Assembly (NCBI GenBank): GCA_039190895.1
Contig: JBCCXY010000037.1
Coordinates: forward strand, 1 to 28,328
Direction of reading: 5' to 3'
DNA from: Ovoidimarina sp039190895
GTDB lineage: Bacteria; Pseudomonadota; Alphaproteobacteria; Rhodobacterales; Rhodobacteraceae
Length of the DNA stretch: 28,328 bases
Shown here: in pieces, positions 7,375-14,898 of the stretch
Layout: the number at the start of each line of letters is the position of its first letter
Numbering within the stretch: the stretch's first letter is position 1
Made by a program: the position numbers and the translations under genes
Notes under the pieces: model-generated
Seen by the model: the letters and a program-made list of their open reading frames with translations, nothing else
Told to the model about the DNA's origin: nothing
Databases searched by the model: none

Positions 7375-9009
7375 ATGCGGATTTGGGGACTTCTCGGGGC
7401 GGCGCTGCTGATAGCGGCGCCAGCCATGGCGCGGGATGTGGCGGTGATCGTGGACAACCAGTCATACCGCCAGCATCAGGCGCATCGCGATGGGATCCAG
7501 TCGCAGGTCGTGGCACAAGCGGCGCGGCGCGCGGGGTATGACGTCTACCAACTGCGGAATGCCACGGCGGATCAGCTGTGGAACGCGCTGACGATCCGCT
7601 ATGCGGATATGGACGATGCGGACCGGCTGGTGGTGATCCTCTCGGGGCACATGGTGACCGATGGGTGGGACACGTTCCTGCTGTCGCAGGATGCCGGGCG
7701 CAACAGCAACCTGTTCATGATGACGGCACATGGGCTGCGGATCGGCAGCATGCTCAAGCTGCTAGAAACGAAGCCCGGCGACGGGTTCCTGTTCCTTGCC
7801 CCGGGGGAGCCGTCGGGCGTTGGCGCGGGCTTTGAGCAGGGCGTGGGCTTTGCCGAGATCCCGCAGGGTGTTGCGGTGGTCGAAGGCGACGGCGCTGATT
7901 TGACAGACTTTCTGGCCAACAGCTTTTTCCAGGGGGAGCCTGTTGGATTGGCCTTGGGTCGCTATGACGGGCTGGAGGGCGATGGGTACCTGCCGCGTCG
8001 GACGGCTGCGGCTCCGGTCGATGATCAGGCCGCAAGAGAGGCCGCCCAGCGCGAGGCGAGGGCTGCAGACGCGAGGGCGTGGCGGCAGGCCCGGGATCAG
8101 GACACAGTTGCCTCGTACAACGCCTATCTGAGAGAATACCCGAATGGGCAGTTTGCGCTCGCCGCGCAGGCGCGGTTGCAGACGGTGCAGCGCTCGCCCG
8201 AAGAGCTGGCGGCAGCGGTTGAGGCGGATCTGGGCCTCAGCCGGGAGGATCGGCGGAGGATCCAGCGGAACCTGGCGATCCTTGACTACGATCCGCGTGG
8301 GATCGACGGAATCTTCGGGCCCGGAACGCGGGCTGCGATCCAGTCCTGGCAGGCGGCAGAGCAGTTGGAGTCGAACGGGTTTCTGACCGGGAACCAGATC
8401 CTGCGGCTCGACACGGCAGCGGCCCGGAGGCAGGCGGAGCTGGAGGCCGAGGCAAAGCGCCAGCAGGAAGAGCGTGACCGGAACGACCGGGCGTATTGGC
8501 GGGCGACGGGGCGCGGGAACTCGGAAGACGGGTTGCGTCAGTATCTGACGCGGTATCCAGAGGGCCTGTTCTCGGACATCGCGAGGGCGCGCGTGGCCGA
8601 GTATGAGGCGTCGCGACGGGATCAGATCTCGCAACGGGACCAGCAGGATTGGCAGGCGGTGTCCGAGGTCGATACGATCCCGGCGTATCGGCAGTACCTC
8701 GACCGGCATCCGCAGGGCGCCTATGCCGAGGCGGCGCGGACCCGCATTCAGGAGTTGCGCGGCGTGCGAGCTGATCGCGACGCCATCAACGCGGCACAGG
8801 CACAGGAGGCGCAGGTGGTGGCAAACCCGATTACCAAGCTGCTGGTGGAGCGGCGGTTGTCGCAACTGGGGCTGAACCCCGGGGTCGTGGACGGCACGTT
8901 CGACGACAACACCCGCCGCGCGATCCGGCAATATCAGAGCGCGCGGAACATTCAGGCGACGGGGTACGTGAACCAGCGGACGCTGGTGCGGATGCTGGCG
9001 GGGAACTGA
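7375..9009 (+). CDS. Exported caspase-fold protein without cysteine, with two peptidoglycan-binding domains
   Basis: A 544-residue protein with a signal peptide (cleavage probably after AMA, residue 19). Residues 20-205 look like a caspase/metacaspase (peptidase C14) domain: a VAVIVDNQSY first strand and H92 in ILSGHMV at the catalytic histidine position. The expected DxC strand reads LFLAPGEPSG, and the whole protein has no cysteine, so it should not be an active C14 peptidase. Three short related segments with a YLxxYPxGxxxxxA pattern follow (about 236-268, 374-408, 424-459). Two PG_binding_1-like domains lie at about 288-345 (DGIFGPGTRAAI) and 488-541 (DGTFDDNTRRAI). A charged helical stretch (350-372) separates them. 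The start has AAGGAAG upstream. It likely acts in the periplasm as a binding or scaffold protein. Confidence 0.82.
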   Translation: MRIWGLLGAALLIAAPAMARDVAVIVDNQSYRQHQAHRDGIQSQVVAQAARRAGYDVYQLRNATADQLWNALTIRYADMDDADRLVVILSGHMVTDGWDTFLLSQDAGRNSNLFMMTAHGLRIGSMLKLLETKPGDGFLFLAPGEPSGVGAGFEQGVGFAEIPQGVAVVEGDGADLTDFLANSFFQGEPVGLALGRYDGLEGDGYLPRRTAAAPVDDQAAREAAQREARAADARAWRQARDQDTVASYNAYLREYPNGQFALAAQARLQTVQRSPEELAAAVEADLGLSREDRRRIQRNLAILDYDPRGIDGIFGPGTRAAIQSWQAAEQLESNGFLTGNQILRLDTAAARRQAELEAEAKRQQEERDRNDRAYWRATGRGNSEDGLRQYLTRYPEGLFSDIARARVAEYEASRRDQISQRDQQDWQAVSEVDTIPAYRQYLDRHPQGAYAEAARTRIQELRGVRADRDAINAAQAQEAQVVANPITKLLVERRLSQLGLNPGVVDGTFDDNTRRAIRQYQSARNIQATGYVNQRTLVRMLAGN

Positions 9010-9067
9010 CACGGCTAAGGGATCGACGTTTGAGCGCCTCCCAGCGCGGAATCAAGGCCGCAGGCCG

Positions 9068-9205
9068 CCGCGCTATCGCCGGGCCCACCCCTGGCCCGGC
9101 GATTGGTTGCCGCTAGCGCGTCGCTCGGAACGACGGCGGGACGGCACGATAAAGTGCTTTGAACTTAGGGCCGGATCGCCGGTCCTGGGCCCGTCGATAG
9201 CGCGG
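9068..9205. repeat. Imperfect inverted repeat in the 312-bp gap before the protease gene
   Basis: The 20-bp arms 9068-9087 and 9186-9205 are complementary except at one base. A second shared block, CCGGCGAT, lies just inside each arm, so the arms extend to about 35 bases with a small gap. The left arm overlaps a separate perfect 9-bp hairpin (9077-9085 with 9093-9101). This may be a small palindromic mobile or regulatory element. The rest of the gap (9010-9321) holds no gene that I can support. Confidence 0.6.
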
Positions 9206-9321
9206 CTTGCGCCCTGCCCTTCTGCAAGCCTCAAAGGTTTTACTTGGATTTGAGAGCGACTGCGCCGAAGATACCCGTGACGCGCTGAATTGAAGCGTCG
9301 GATATTTTTGTTGAGGGTCGC

Positions 9322-11172
9322 ATGTTTGAACTCGGACTGCGCGTATTTATCCTGTTCGTCTGCGCGGGGGTCGTCTGGACGACGTTCCAGGTCGCCGTGT
9401 GGACGGTTTCGCCATGGGCCAACTGGGTCCGCTCCAAGACAACGGATGGGTTTGAGCCCGCCCAGACCGTAACCATTGCCCCGGTCGATATGCTGGAAGG
9501 CGGCGCGATCAAGAACGTCGAGGGCAAGACGATTGCCAAGCAGCTTGGCCATCAGGTCGATGCGATCAAAGCCGTCCTCGCCCGCGATCTGGAAAGCGAC
9601 TACCAGACGCTCGCCGATCAGGGCATCTCGATTGTCGACACGACGGTGCGCGGGGGTGAGGTGTTCTCGGCCCAAAGCGGCGACCGGATCACGTTCCAGG
9701 CGGAGCTGTTCTCGTTCGATATCGCGGGGCTTCTGAACTACGTGCATGGGGCGCTGGAAAAGCGGGATTCCATCGCCACGATGATCGAGCTGGGCGAGAA
9801 GCGCTCGCGCGTGTTTGTCGAGGTGAGTCCCGTCGGCGGCGCCAAGACTCGGATCATCGAGGACACGGGGCCTAGCCTGAAGGCCGCCATCGACCGGGCC
9901 GCCTGCGCGGTTGCAGCAGCGTATCTGGCGAAGGCGGATGAGTATGGCGCGATGTCGCCCGAGGCGTTCTGCGCCTATCAGCAGCAGCTCGCGCTCGTGC
10001 AGGATTTCATCGCGCGGAATGCGAGGAACGTTCGCAACGGCCTGCCCATCGACAGCGATGGCGTCCGGCAGGTGGCGGAGCCGTTTGAACAGGCGCCCCT
10101 GTCCACCAGCGGCGCGGCGATCGTGGACCTGATCCTTGCCGGGCTGTACCGGCTGGAGGGTCGGCGCGAGGATGCCTTCGCGCGGCTGAATGCCGCGCGG
10201 GAGTCGGTGCCCCGGCATCCCTTTGTGCTGGCGAATTTCGATGCGTGGCAGCGGGAGGTGGAAACGCGGGAGACCGCCTCAAAGCTGATTGCGACGGCGG
10301 TGATGATCGGGCCGCGTACGCCGCTGGACGATGTGTACCAAAAGCTGCGCGAGCAGGAGGCGCTTCAGGCGATCAACTATCCCGCGATGCTAGACCGTGT
10401 GGCGCCGCACGCGACGGGATCGACGGTTAAGGTGGCCATTCTGGACACAGGGTTCACGCCCTCAGGCGCGATCAGCGCCCCGCAAATCGCCGATGCGATC
10501 AGTGTCACGCCCGACAACGGGGCGGAGGATGCGCTGGGGCATGGAAATATGTCGACGAACCTGCTGGCCGCACTGTTGCCGTTTGAGTCGGTCGAGGTTT
10601 TGCCGATCAAGATATTCGACGCGTACGGGTCGCGAGATTCGCAGGTGCTTGCCGGGTTTGACCGTGCCTTTGATAACGGCGCGGATGTCATCTGCGCGAA
10701 TTTCGGGCGGGCGGGCGATGTCTCCCCCCTGTACGAGATGACGGCGGAGGAAGCGCGGCAAAGGGGCACGCTGATCCTCGCGGCTGCAGGGAATGGATCT
10801 CGGCGCGGGGCCAAGCAGATCGCGCCGGTGACCGTGCCGGCGAACACGCCCGGCATCATCTCGGTCGGGGCGGCGGATGGGGCGGAGTGGGCCGATTTCT
10901 CGCCTGGGCCCGACGGGGTCGATCTGGTGGTGCCCTCGGTGCGGATCCAGACGACGCAGGATGGCTATCGCTTTACCGAGATGTCGGGCACCTCGTACGG
11001 CAACGTGGTGGCCTGCGCGATGGCGACGGCGGCGCGGCTGGTGGCACCTGACCTGACGCAAGAGGCCTTCCTCGCCGCGGCCAACGCCGCTGCAACGCGT
11101 CAGGGGACGGAAGGCCCGCGTATCCCCGACGCGGCGGCACTGATCGACGAGGTGATCGCCGGGGCACCGTGA
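9322..11172 (+). CDS. Membrane-anchored subtilisin-like (S8 family) serine protease
   Basis: A 616-residue protein with one N-terminal hydrophobic segment (about 5-28) that can act as a signal anchor, then a ~340-residue region I do not recognise, then a C-terminal S8 domain (about 365-590). The full catalytic set is present: D375 in VAILDTG, H407 in LGHGN, N491 in AAAGNGS for the oxyanion hole, and S558 in SGTSYG. It should therefore be an active protease, probably with its catalytic domain on the periplasmic side. The long N-terminal region is helix-rich (180-345) and might regulate or present substrates. Start ATG 9322 has GAGG about five bases upstream. It follows the cysteine-free caspase-fold gene and converges with the acidic repeat gene. 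Confidence 0.87.
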   Translation: MFELGLRVFILFVCAGVVWTTFQVAVWTVSPWANWVRSKTTDGFEPAQTVTIAPVDMLEGGAIKNVEGKTIAKQLGHQVDAIKAVLARDLESDYQTLADQGISIVDTTVRGGEVFSAQSGDRITFQAELFSFDIAGLLNYVHGALEKRDSIATMIELGEKRSRVFVEVSPVGGAKTRIIEDTGPSLKAAIDRAACAVAAAYLAKADEYGAMSPEAFCAYQQQLALVQDFIARNARNVRNGLPIDSDGVRQVAEPFEQAPLSTSGAAIVDLILAGLYRLEGRREDAFARLNAARESVPRHPFVLANFDAWQREVETRETASKLIATAVMIGPRTPLDDVYQKLREQEALQAINYPAMLDRVAPHATGSTVKVAILDTGFTPSGAISAPQIADAISVTPDNGAEDALGHGNMSTNLLAALLPFESVEVLPIKIFDAYGSRDSQVLAGFDRAFDNGADVICANFGRAGDVSPLYEMTAEEARQRGTLILAAAGNGSRRGAKQIAPVTVPANTPGIISVGAADGAEWADFSPGPDGVDLVVPSVRIQTTQDGYRFTEMSGTSYGNVVACAMATAARLVAPDLTQEAFLAAANAAATRQGTEGPRIPDAAALIDEVIAGAP

Positions 11173-11188
11173 TCGCGGGCTGCGGGAA

Positions 11189-11240
11189 GACGGAAAATGG
11201 GATTTTCCGTCACGATTTCTTCCCAGAAATCGGCCCCGGC
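11189..11240 (+). repeat. 52-bp double-hairpin repeat, copy 2
   Basis: Same element and orientation as 3151-3202. The 10-bp stem is 11189-11198 with 11202-11211 (loop GGG). The 8-bp stem is 11213-11220 with 11225-11232 (loop TCCC). It lies 16 bases after the protease stop, in the gap between two convergent genes, where it could act on either transcript. All three differences from copy 1 leave both stems intact. Confidence 0.85.
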
Positions 11241-11254
11241 CCGAAGACAGCGAG

Positions 11255-13603
11255 CTACTGCTGGATTTCCTCTTCTTCGTCGTCCTCGCCGGTGACGAAG
11301 TCGACCATGCTGTCCCACATGTCTTCGGCGGTATCGGCAACCTCTTCGGCGATATCCACCGCCTTGTCCGCGACGGCACCGGCGACTTTCTTGACCGACT
11401 CGACAACCGCCTTCCCGGTCAACGCTTTCCACGTGCGGCCATTCGGGTCGACCCGGCCGTCCTTGAAGCCCAGGTTTTCCTTCTGGAACGTCTCGATGGC
11501 GGCAATCGTGTCTGCCCCGCACTCGCCGTTGACTTTGAGGCTCGCGCCGTTCTGGTTCAGCAGCATTTGCACGCGGATCACGTCTTCGGCGTAGTTCTTG
11601 CCCTTCTTCCCGACGGACCCTCGGATGCCCGAGTCCGGAGACGGATCGAAGTCCCACAGGTCATTCGCGTCAGCGACCTCTTTCGCGCGCTTGAGGTTGT
11701 CGAGCGCCTGTTGCCAGTGTCCATCCGCTTCCGCGTCGGCGATGAGTGTCAGGAACGTCCCGATTTCGGCCGACTTGGGATGCATCGCGTCGGTCAGGCG
11801 ATTGTGGAGTTCGACCATCTCATCATACGGCCCCTTGCTAGCCTCCCACTTGGCCTCGGCCTCGGCATCATTAGTTTCTTCCTCGTCCTCTGCGTCTTCG
11901 TCCTCTTCCTCGTCCAAAAGATCCCAAAGACCCAGGCCGCTGGCCGTCGCGCGCACGGCGGCCAGATGGCGTTCGGCGGCCTCGTAATCTTCGGCCAGCT
12001 CGGCATCGATGATCTTCTGGACCATCGCCGTGATGTCGTCGGCCTTTTCGTGCTTCATCTCTTGCAGGGCGACTTCGAGGTACTGCACCTCGCCCCACTC
12101 TTTCTCCAGCGACTCCCACGTGTGCTTGGCCGAGATTTCGTCCGACGGGTCCTTCTTGGGCGGCTTGACCGCCCAGAGCTTGTCGTCATCCGCCGTTTCG
12201 ACCAACTGATCGAGGAGCATCGCGGCAGCGGACATCAGGCCTTCGTCCAGATGGCTCTGGATCCGGTCGACCTTTTCGCGGAAGTCCTTCGCCTGCTCGT
12301 GATCCATGGCTTCGAGGGTCGCCACGAGAAGCTTGATCTTCTTGTAGTTCTCGCCGTTCGCATCCCACCAGATGTCTTCCAGTTCGTCCTCGTGGGTGGG
12401 TGGCGCGGCTTCCCAAAGCCCCTCGTCGTGGGCGAACTGAAGCGCCGCCCCCAACAGGCTTTGGGCAGGGAACCATTGCTTCTTTGCAATCGCGCCTTCG
12501 ATGGCGTCGATCTTGGCCTTCAGGTCGTCGGCCTTTTCATGCTTGGCGCGCTTCAGGCGACGATAAAGGCCGTCCAGGTCGTCCATTTTGCCCTGATGCG
12601 TGTCGAACCAAAGATCGCCCATCGGGTCGTTTTCTTCGGGCTTCACATCCCACAAGTCGTTGTCATCCAACCACTTCGAGGCCTGGACGGACTCGCGGAT
12701 GGCCTCTTCATACTCCTCGCGGTCGACCATCTTGGCGATGTTGTCGAGGAAGACCTGAAGCAGGGGCGCGAACTCACTTTTGGCCGCGACGAGATCGGCA
12801 TGGGCGTCCCGGAGGACGGGCATCACGTGCTTTTCGGTCGCCTCCCACGCGGTTCTCGCCGGGTTGTCGTCTTCGACAGGCCCGGTATCGCCCCCGTCTT
12901 CCTCTTCGTCCGCCTTCTCAAGCAGGTCCCAAAGACCGTGTTCTTCGGCATAGGCCCCGGCGATCATGAAAACGCGCACAGCAACCTTGTAGTCCTCGTC
13001 CGCGACGGCCTTGTCGATGGACTTGATCCATTTGTCGATCTTCCGGGCGTGCCCCGACATCTTCTCCTTGACCAGAAAGGCGTGGAGATCGCGGAAATCC
13101 TGCATCATCTCGGCCATCTTGTCCCAGGCCGCTTTGCTGGTGTCTTCGGGGGCGTCTTCGTCGTCTTCCTCGTCTTCCAAAAGACCCTGTTCCTCGGCCC
13201 AGCTAAAGGCCAGAATGCCCTGGGCGAGCGCCTCATCCCAATTCTCATCGTCGACCGCATCTTCGATCTTTTCCAGATAGCGGCGCAGATCGGCTTCGCC
13301 GTCGTGGTACTCGGTATAAAGCCGGTCGTGGAGGCGCTTGAGCTTCTTGTACGACTTTGCGAACGCGTCCCACGCGTCCTTTGCGGTGTCCTTCTTGCGC
13401 TGCTTGCGGGGCTTGGGCTTGGACTTCTCCGCTTTTGCGATGGCGGCTTCGAGCTTCTTGATGTTGCCATCAACGAGGTCGAGCAGCGGTTGCTCGGTCT
13501 CGGGGTCGATCTCACCGTCGCGCATCGCCTCGGTGTGCAGGGCGTCAAATTGCTCACGCAGAGCCTTCAGGGCAATCTTTTGTTCTTCGATCGATGTTGG
13601 CAT
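11255..13603 (-). CDS. Acidic seven-repeat protein with peptidoglycan-binding domain
   Basis: A 782-residue, strongly acidic, helix-rich protein without a signal peptide. A short N-terminal coiled-coil-like part and a basic stretch (61-71) precede seven tandem units of about 75-92 residues (about 72-155, 156-247, 248-327, 328-407, 408-488, 489-580, 581-655). Each unit starts near a W and contains an I-x-x-A/I helix pair. Each ends in a short GLWD-like motif (GLL, GLWD, DLWD, GLWE, KLWA, GLWD, DLWD) followed by an acidic linker. A PG_binding_1-like domain follows at about 663-730, then a helical acidic tail. Start ATG 13603 is preceded by GGAGA at good spacing; an upstream start would add 34 unconvincing residues. 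I do not know its function. The peptidoglycan-binding domain links it to the caspase-fold gene. Confidence 0.8.
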   Translation of the reverse strand: MPTSIEEQKIALKALREQFDALHTEAMRDGEIDPETEQPLLDLVDGNIKKLEAAIAKAEKSKPKPRKQRKKDTAKDAWDAFAKSYKKLKRLHDRLYTEYHDGEADLRRYLEKIEDAVDDENWDEALAQGILAFSWAEEQGLLEDEEDDEDAPEDTSKAAWDKMAEMMQDFRDLHAFLVKEKMSGHARKIDKWIKSIDKAVADEDYKVAVRVFMIAGAYAEEHGLWDLLEKADEEEDGGDTGPVEDDNPARTAWEATEKHVMPVLRDAHADLVAAKSEFAPLLQVFLDNIAKMVDREEYEEAIRESVQASKWLDDNDLWDVKPEENDPMGDLWFDTHQGKMDDLDGLYRRLKRAKHEKADDLKAKIDAIEGAIAKKQWFPAQSLLGAALQFAHDEGLWEAAPPTHEDELEDIWWDANGENYKKIKLLVATLEAMDHEQAKDFREKVDRIQSHLDEGLMSAAAMLLDQLVETADDDKLWAVKPPKKDPSDEISAKHTWESLEKEWGEVQYLEVALQEMKHEKADDITAMVQKIIDAELAEDYEAAERHLAAVRATASGLGLWDLLDEEEDEDAEDEEETNDAEAEAKWEASKGPYDEMVELHNRLTDAMHPKSAEIGTFLTLIADAEADGHWQQALDNLKRAKEVADANDLWDFDPSPDSGIRGSVGKKGKNYAEDVIRVQMLLNQNGASLKVNGECGADTIAAIETFQKENLGFKDGRVDPNGRTWKALTGKAVVESVKKVAGAVADKAVDIAEEVADTAEDMWDSMVDFVTGEDDEEEEIQQ

Positions 13604-13724
13604 TTGAAAATCTCCGTTTGGCGTGATGCCTGAAAAATGCAGTTGCCCCAAGAACACCCGATCCGCCGCGTCAGTATAAGGGGAATTCCACAGGATCGGC
13701 GTCAAAAGCGGGTAACAAAGGTTT

Positions 13725-13739
13725 CGACTGTTTCAGTCG
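13725..13739. promoter_or_regulatory. Short perfect palindrome in the divergent intergenic region
   Basis: CGACTG-TTT-CAGTCG lies about 120 bases upstream of the acidic repeat gene and 145 bases upstream of the dehydrogenase gene. Several GTTTC copies surround it (13721-13770). It may be an operator or a small hairpin; no regulator can be assigned. Confidence 0.3.
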
Positions 13740-13824
13740 TGTTTCGGCAGGTGCCCCTTCCTTACAACTGTTTCGCACCGGCTTCCGGGGCATTCGCCCG
13801 ACACAAGATGGGCGCGGATCTGAA

Positions 13825-13840
13825 TGATTGTTGACAATCA
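13825..13840. promoter_or_regulatory. 16-bp palindrome overlapping a TTGACA box, candidate operator
   Basis: TGATTGT-TG-ACAATCA is a perfect 7-bp inverted repeat with a two-base centre, and it contains TTGACA (13831-13836), a possible -35 box. The centre TTGTTGACAA resembles operators of GntR-family repressors. It lies 45 bases before the start at 13885, so it is well placed to control the dehydrogenase-aldolase pair. A matching -10 box is weak. No GntR gene is in the window. Confidence 0.5.
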
Positions 13841-13884
13841 GGCGTTCGGCAAAGTCACTGCAGAAAAACCTTGGAGGGGAAACT

Positions 13885-14898
13885 GTGCCGACGATATCCG
13901 TCCTTGGCTGCGGTCGTATCGGGCGCATGCACGCCGATAACATTGCCGCTCACCCACGCGCCGAACTAGCGGGCGTGTTCGACGTTCATGGCCCTTCGGC
14001 TGCAGAGGTCGCGGCCCGCCACGACGTTCCAAGCTTTGGGTCAGCGGAAGAGGCCATCAACTCGGACGCCGTCGATGCTGTTCTGATCGCCACGCCAACG
14101 TCCACCCATGTCGACCTGTTGGAGGCCTGCGTCGCGGCGGGCAAGCCCGTCTTGTGCGAGAAGCCAATCGATCTGTCGCTGGCTCGGGTCAACGCGCTTA
14201 AAGACCGGATCGCCGGAACGCAGGTTCCGATCATGTTGGGCTTCGTTCGCCGGTTCGACCCCGGCCATGCGGCGGCCCGAACGGCGGTGAAGGCTGGCGA
14301 GATCGGCGAGGTGCATCAGGTGATCATCACCTCGCGCGACCCGGGCATGGCGCCCGACGGCTATATCGAGACGTCCGGCGGCATCTTCCGCGACATGACG
14401 ATCCACGATCTGGATCTGGCGCGCTTCATGCTGGGCGAAGAGGTGACCGAGGTTCAGGCGACCGGCTCTCGCCTGGTGGATCCCAGGCTGATGGAGCGGT
14501 GCAATGACTTTGACACGGTGGTTGCAACGCTCAAGACCGCCTCGGGCAAGCAAGCGGTCATCACGAACTCTCGCGAGGCGGTCTATGGGTATGACCAACG
14601 GGTGGAGGTTTTCGGCTCCAGTGGCATGCTGATCTCCGACAATCGCCGCGAGCACCTGATGACAAAGCACCTTGAGGACGCGACCGGCATCGCGGCGCCC
14701 CTGCAGAACTTCTTTATTGAGCGGTATCGCGAGGCCTTCGACGCCGAAATCGGCGCCTTCGTGGACGCCGTCGAAACCGGGGCCCCCGTCCCTGTTGGCT
14801 TTGAAGACGGGCGCCTTGCGCTGCTGCTGGCAGACGCCTGTGTCCTGTCCATCGCAGAGGGCCGAACGATCCGGACCAGTGAGGACCCTACGACATGA
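13885..14898 (+). CDS. iolG: Inositol 2-dehydrogenase-like Gfo/Idh/MocA family oxidoreductase
   Basis: A 337-residue cytoplasmic NAD(P)-dependent dehydrogenase. The Rossmann loop GCGRIG is at 8-13, the conserved EKP with catalytic K93 at 92-94, and the substrate and catalytic segment FRDMTIHDLD at 168-177 (D170, H174). Segments such as GFVRRFDPG, ITSRDPG and SREAVYGYDQRVEVFG match myo-inositol 2-dehydrogenases closely, so oxidation of myo- or scyllo-inositol, or a similar polyol, to the ketone is the best guess. The GTG start at 13885 has GGAGGGG five bases upstream and begins at the first Rossmann strand; the longer TTG-started frame is not supported. Its stop overlaps the aldolase ATG (ATGA). 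No other iol genes are visible, so the true substrate could differ. Confidence 0.85.
   Translation: MPTISVLGCGRIGRMHADNIAAHPRAELAGVFDVHGPSAAEVAARHDVPSFGSAEEAINSDAVDAVLIATPTSTHVDLLEACVAAGKPVLCEKPIDLSLARVNALKDRIAGTQVPIMLGFVRRFDPGHAAARTAVKAGEIGEVHQVIITSRDPGMAPDGYIETSGGIFRDMTIHDLDLARFMLGEEVTEVQATGSRLVDPRLMERCNDFDTVVATLKTASGKQAVITNSREAVYGYDQRVEVFGSSGMLISDNRREHLMTKHLEDATGIAAPLQNFFIERYREAFDAEIGAFVDAVETGAPVPVGFEDGRLALLLADACVLSIAEGRTIRTSEDPTT

Noticed and set aside
7762..9012. A 416-codon minus-strand frame opposite the caspase-fold gene
   Set aside because: Arginine- and proline-rich composition typical of antisense translation in GC-rich DNA. The plus-strand gene has a signal peptide and domains.
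9073..10218. A 381-codon minus-strand frame across the gap and the protease gene
   Set aside because: It runs through the inverted-repeat element and opposite a gene with a complete catalytic triad; no domain is visible in it.
11255..13603. Part of a contractile injection or other effector system, because of the peptidoglycan-binding domain and missing signal peptide
   Set aside because: No sheath, tube, baseplate or secretion genes occur in the window; the domain alone is too common.
11567..13633. A 688-codon open frame on the plus strand, antisense to the acidic repeat gene
   Set aside because: It mirrors the minus-strand gene, which has a ribosome-binding site, seven internal repeats and a recognisable domain. 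Long antisense frames are expected opposite GC-rich, acidic-residue-rich genes. The translation has no recognisable domain.
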